Positions 26,401 through 28,480 of a DNA stretch of 28,480 nucleotides are shown here, piece after piece. How positions within the stretch are numbered: the first letter of the stretch is position 1; the number at the start of each line of letters is the position of its first letter. This DNA comes from Chrysochromulina parva. Its lineage: Eukaryota > Haptophyta > Prymnesiales > Chrysochromulinaceae. Under the pieces are notes generated by a model. It saw only the letters and a program-made list of their open reading frames with translations. It had not been told where the DNA came from and did no database searches. The translations under genes were made by a program, and so were the position numbers. The stretch lies in assembly GCA_002887195.1 (NCBI GenBank), contig PJAB01000377.1, forward strand, positions 1 through 28,480, read 5' to 3'.

Positions 26401-26460
26401 GCGGAGGGTCTTTACGAGCGGGAGCGGCACCTGCGTGGCCTCCTCCTCTTTACTTCGCAT
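23424..26460 (-). CDS. Two-exon protein with TS-N-like domain, long Ala/Glu coiled coil and EF-hands
   Basis: Exon 1 is 26460-24633 and exon 2 is 24541-23424; together they code 981 residues in phase. The start (ATG 26460; GTG at 26475 is upstream) leads into LVKTLREEFGISVKEAKDALLKANLDVYRARSIL (about 15-48), a UBA/TS-N-like helical bundle as in elongation factor Ts. Then come about 250 residues of Ala/Glu-rich coiled coil, a second charged coil, a poly-Gly run, and EF-hand helices LRLAFDYFDVRRLGSIGARELHDAL. The intron falls inside the second EF-hand: splicing restores the loop DTSGTGRIDFAD. Exon 2 holds YVEEDPDHWKWDVPLP, a Pro/His/Gln-rich linker, another coiled coil (RRERERLLLQLERRR) and an Ala/Lys-rich basic tail. 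I do not know a named family with this order; a cytoskeletal or ciliary scaffold is a guess. The splicing is well supported by the EF-hand. Confidence 0.85.
24542..24632 (-). other. GT-AG intron (91 bases) containing a 12-bp tandem repeat
   Basis: On the minus strand it starts GTGGGCGG at 24632 and ends CTCATCAG at 24542. Removal joins ...ADTSG to TGRIDFADF and completes an EF-hand loop, strong evidence for splicing. Without splicing, exon 1 would run into a repetitive LIAP tail. Three exact 12-bp units (plus-strand GAGGCGCAATCA) lie at 24561-24596, with a shortened 10-bp unit at 24551-24560. Each gives CTGAT on the coding strand, a branch-point-like sequence; the nearest is about 16 bases from the acceptor. 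Confidence 0.85.
24551..24597. repeat. 12-bp tandem repeat inside an intron
   Basis: Three exact units of GAGGCGCAATCA follow a 10-base shortened copy. The array lies in the middle to 3' half of the intron. Confidence 0.95.
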
Positions 26461-26669
26461 GAGGTCCACACCCACACTCCTCTGCAGAAAAGCGAGGGGC
26501 TGGGCGTCCGCAAAGCAGATTTCCTGGCATCCTCAAAGCACAGAAAGAAATTCTGAAAGTTGCTTTTGGGGGCGATGGCCATGCGAAGTCTCACGCAAAC
26601 GGTAAGCGCCAGCTTTACGTGTTCTGGCCTAACAATTTTAATTAACGAGACGGCGGTCTTTTTTCCGCA
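26461..26669. promoter_or_regulatory. Bidirectional promoter region
   Basis: The 209 bases between two divergent ATGs. It includes an AT-rich segment AACAATTTTAATTAACG at about 26630-26647, close to the right-hand start. No specific sites are recognised. Confidence 0.35.
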
Positions 26670-27107
26670 ATGAGGAGCCTCTACCTAATCTTGCCCGTCG
26701 TGTCAGGCTTCACAGCAGGTGTGCCTGTAGTGCATCAATCGCTATGCTCATCCGTAGCGATGCGCATGCCGTGGGAGCCCATCGAGGTGTCAGACGATGG
26801 CAAGAAGGCGAAGCCGGTCGAGAAGAAGCTTTCCCTCGACGGCCTGATGCAAGTAATGGCGATGGGAGCCGGTGCGCCCATGCTTGGTGATCTCAAAAAG
26901 GTCAATCTGAACAAGCCCGAGGCTGAAGGCGGCGCAGCACTCCAATTCGAGCTCGAGGCGAACAATTTCAACTTGGACGACCGTGGCTCGTACTTCGATG
27001 ATGGCTGGGTCGCGGAGGATGATGGTGCGCCCGGCTTCTTCGAGAACCTTATGTCTGGCGGCAAGCTGCAGCGCGAATGGGACCAGAAGCGGAAGAGTGG
27101 CAAGTGA
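26670..27107 (+). CDS. Small signal-peptide protein, possibly plastid-targeted
   Basis: A 145-residue protein. MRSLYLILPVVSGFTAGVPVV is a convincing signal peptide. It is followed by a Ser-containing stretch and then SVAMRMPWEP; a VAMRM-type junction after a signal plus short transit peptide is common in plastid proteins of algae with red-derived plastids. The predicted signal cleavage region (SGF) only loosely resembles the ASAFAP motif. The mature part is charged: KKAKPVEKKLSLDGLMQVMAMG, LEANNFNLDDRGSYFDDGW, then GFFENLMSGGKLQREWDQKR near the stop. I do not recognise the family. The plastid location is inference. Confidence 0.72.
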   Translation: MRSLYLILPVVSGFTAGVPVVHQSLCSSVAMRMPWEPIEVSDDGKKAKPVEKKLSLDGLMQVMAMGAGAPMLGDLKKVNLNKPEAEGGAALQFELEANNFNLDDRGSYFDDGWVAEDDGAPGFFENLMSGGKLQREWDQKRKSGK

Positions 27108-27403
27108 GTATGTAAGCGGACTTCAGCCGAGCCCGCACCGTGCACATCCGCCTGCGCCGGCTCGCTCGTCTCCTTTTCGGATAGCCCCGATAGCGGAAGG
27201 AGGTATACCGTGAGGTAGGAGCCGCCGGGCGTTTTCAACTTAAAACGTAGCCTCGTTCTGAACTTTCTAATGACCTTTTGGCATGACGGAGCCGTGGTGA
27301 CACGTACGCATACATCGCCTACTGCATGCGCCCGTGATGGGCGATCGTTTTTGAAATCATCTGCTTCTCCACCGCTCCTTTCGGCCGCGGGCCGACGCGC
27401 GGT
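27108..27403. other. Convergent intergenic region, nothing recognised
   Basis: About 300 bases between convergent stops, likely two 3' untranslated regions. No gene, RNA or repeat was recognised. Confidence 0.45.
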
Positions 27404-28240
27404 TCATGCCCATGCCGTCCGACGCTGCGTGGTCAATGGATCGGCTGCCCGCGACCTGATGGCCTGGCCAGTTCTAATCGGCGCGTAGCCTGGTGGGCCA
27501 GCGGCCATACCGCATACCATGAAGCCCTCACTGATACTCGCCGCGAGTGGCGCTCTGGGCCTTGGATCCGACGGCGCCGTGGTTGTAGTTTGCTTGAGCC
27601 CCGTCCATTTCTGAGGTGCACGCACGCGTGCACTCTCGCTGACCCCCCAGGCGGGACGCGCCGGCGCGGTCGACGGACGGCGAGCGCTTTGAGGAACACC
27701 GGTGAGGAACGTTCCGTCCACGACCTCTCGAGATTCGCGTGGCCATCGAGCATCCATGGCCTCTTGCTCCTTTGCGCGTCGCTCGATGCGCTTCGAGAGC
27801 TCATGCTTCGACTCCATTTTGTTGAGCGAGCGCTGGAGAGCCCTAGGGTCGCCCGTGGATGGGTGCGCCAGGCGCTCAGCGTGCTCCTCGGCCCGCGCGT
27901 CGGCACGTTGTTTGATGATCTCGCGTACCCAGTCTTCCCGCAGCTGCTGCACGTAGCGGCGGGTCTGCTCCTCATCGCTCTTCCAGGAGCGTATGTCGGC
28001 GTGGCGTAGCCTTTCAATGTCCTGATCCATCATCCTTGTGCTGCTCGACAGGTTCGCCGCCTCGGTAAACATCTCTTGGAGTGGCTCCGCGTGCATCGCA
28101 GCCGCGGCGTCCCCTCCTTGCGTCGCTCGCATCACTGCATGAGCAAGCTGGACTTGTGAACGCTGCAGAGCTTCCACCTGCTGGCGCTGTAAAGCGACGC
28201 GCCGCACTATCTGGGCCTCGAGAACGTTGACGAGGACCAT
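27404..28240 (-). CDS. Coiled-coil protein of unknown function
   Basis: A 278-residue protein from the ATG at 28240. The first 170 residues are almost entirely charged helix: VRRVALQRQQVEALQRSQVQLAHAV, then DQDIERLRHADIRSWKSDEEQTRRYVQQLREDW and RSLNKMESKHELSKRIERRAKEQEAM. They are predicted to form coiled coil. The C-terminal 100 residues are basic, Pro/Ser/Ala-rich and probably disordered (SARRPSTAPARPAWGV). No signal peptide or membrane segment is visible. The composition resembles cytoskeleton- or axoneme-associated proteins, and beta-tubulin is the neighbour on the same strand, but no family is recognised. Confidence 0.7.
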   Translation of the reverse strand: MVLVNVLEAQIVRRVALQRQQVEALQRSQVQLAHAVMRATQGGDAAAAMHAEPLQEMFTEAANLSSSTRMMDQDIERLRHADIRSWKSDEEQTRRYVQQLREDWVREIIKQRADARAEEHAERLAHPSTGDPRALQRSLNKMESKHELSKRIERRAKEQEAMDARWPRESREVVDGTFLTGVPQSARRPSTAPARPAWGVSESARVRAPQKWTGLKQTTTTAPSDPRPRAPLAASISEGFMVCGMAAGPPGYAPIRTGQAIRSRAADPLTTQRRTAWA

Positions 28241-28382
28241 CGGTGGCTACCACTCAGATCACCTCTCCGGCATACCCTTTAACGGCCGAAAACAGTCGCC
28301 AGTGAAAATCATGTGTGAATGACGCTCTGTGTTCAAACCGCGGAGCCAAATACACACGGAAGAGTCGGAGCATGCTGTATGC

Positions 28383-28480
28383 TTAGTACTCCTCGCCGCC
28401 CTCCTCCTCGAACTCGCCCTCCTCCTCGGCGGACGCGTCCTGGTACTGCTGGTACTCGGAGACGAGGTCGTTCATGTTGG
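28383..28480 (-). CDS. TUBB: Beta-tubulin, C-terminal end (partial)
   Basis: The last 31 codons of beta-tubulin read leftward from the window edge to the TAA at 28383-28385. The reading [20 protein letters not shown] is the invariant end of helix H12. It is followed by the acidic tail [11 protein letters not shown] with a C-terminal Tyr, the region that carries polyglutamylation and polyglycylation in cilia. The rest of the gene lies outside the window. The final two bases (CC) fit the preceding Ser codon. Identification is essentially certain from this segment alone. Confidence 0.97.
   Translation of the reverse strand, partial: NMNDLVSEYQQYQDASAEEEGEFEEEGGEEY

Overview
This is nuclear DNA of a GC-rich, gene-dense single-celled eukaryote. 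The evidence is monocistronic genes on both strands with no operon spacing, at least one clear GT-AG intron, a typical beta-tubulin C-terminus, and eukaryote-only families (polycystin channel, RABL6, ABHD17, SET and JmjC proteins, DDX21-type helicase). One small protein, and more weakly a second, begins with a signal peptide that could be part of a plastid or secretory presequence. The channel, RABL6, tubulin and EF-hand/coiled-coil proteins would suit a flagellated cell. A haptophyte- or ochrophyte-like microalga is my best guess, but the sequence alone does not prove it.

Layout: a GT8 xylosyltransferase-like gene (297-1283, +); a short transposon-like element with a target-site duplication (1738-1865); a sialidase fragment (about 1905-2099, +); a DUF4838 glycosidase-like gene (2132-4015, -) divergent from a large beta-propeller/coiled-coil protein that looks like FANCB or FAAP100 (4254-7280, +); a RABL6-like GTPase (7422-8804, +); a polycystin-2-like channel (9235-11712, -); an unknown presequence-bearing protein (12206-12970, +); an EF-hand protein (13574-14590, -); an ABHD17-like depalmitoylase (15080-16213, +); a JmjC/cupin protein ending in a 33-bp tandem array (about 16318-17929, +); a SET-domain protein (18290-18886, +); a secreted Cys-rich protein (19090-19677, -); a DDX21-like helicase (19903-22260, +); a RING-H2 protein (22496-23110, +); a two-exon TS-N/coiled-coil/EF-hand protein (23424-26460, -); a small signal-peptide protein (26670-27107, +); a coiled-coil protein (27404-28240, -); and the 3' end of beta-tubulin (28383-28480, -).

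The genes do not form one pathway. Loose themes are glycan handling at the left end (GT8, sialidase remnant, DUF4838), cilium/cytoskeleton or calcium functions (polycystin, EF-hand proteins, tubulin), and nuclear or RNA functions (FANCB-like, SET, JmjC, DDX21). Most genes are single long ORFs. The clearest intron (24542-24632) carries a 12-bp tandem repeat. A second tandem array (17904-18101) also carries splice-donor consensus in every unit, so repeat-bearing introns may be a local feature of this genome.
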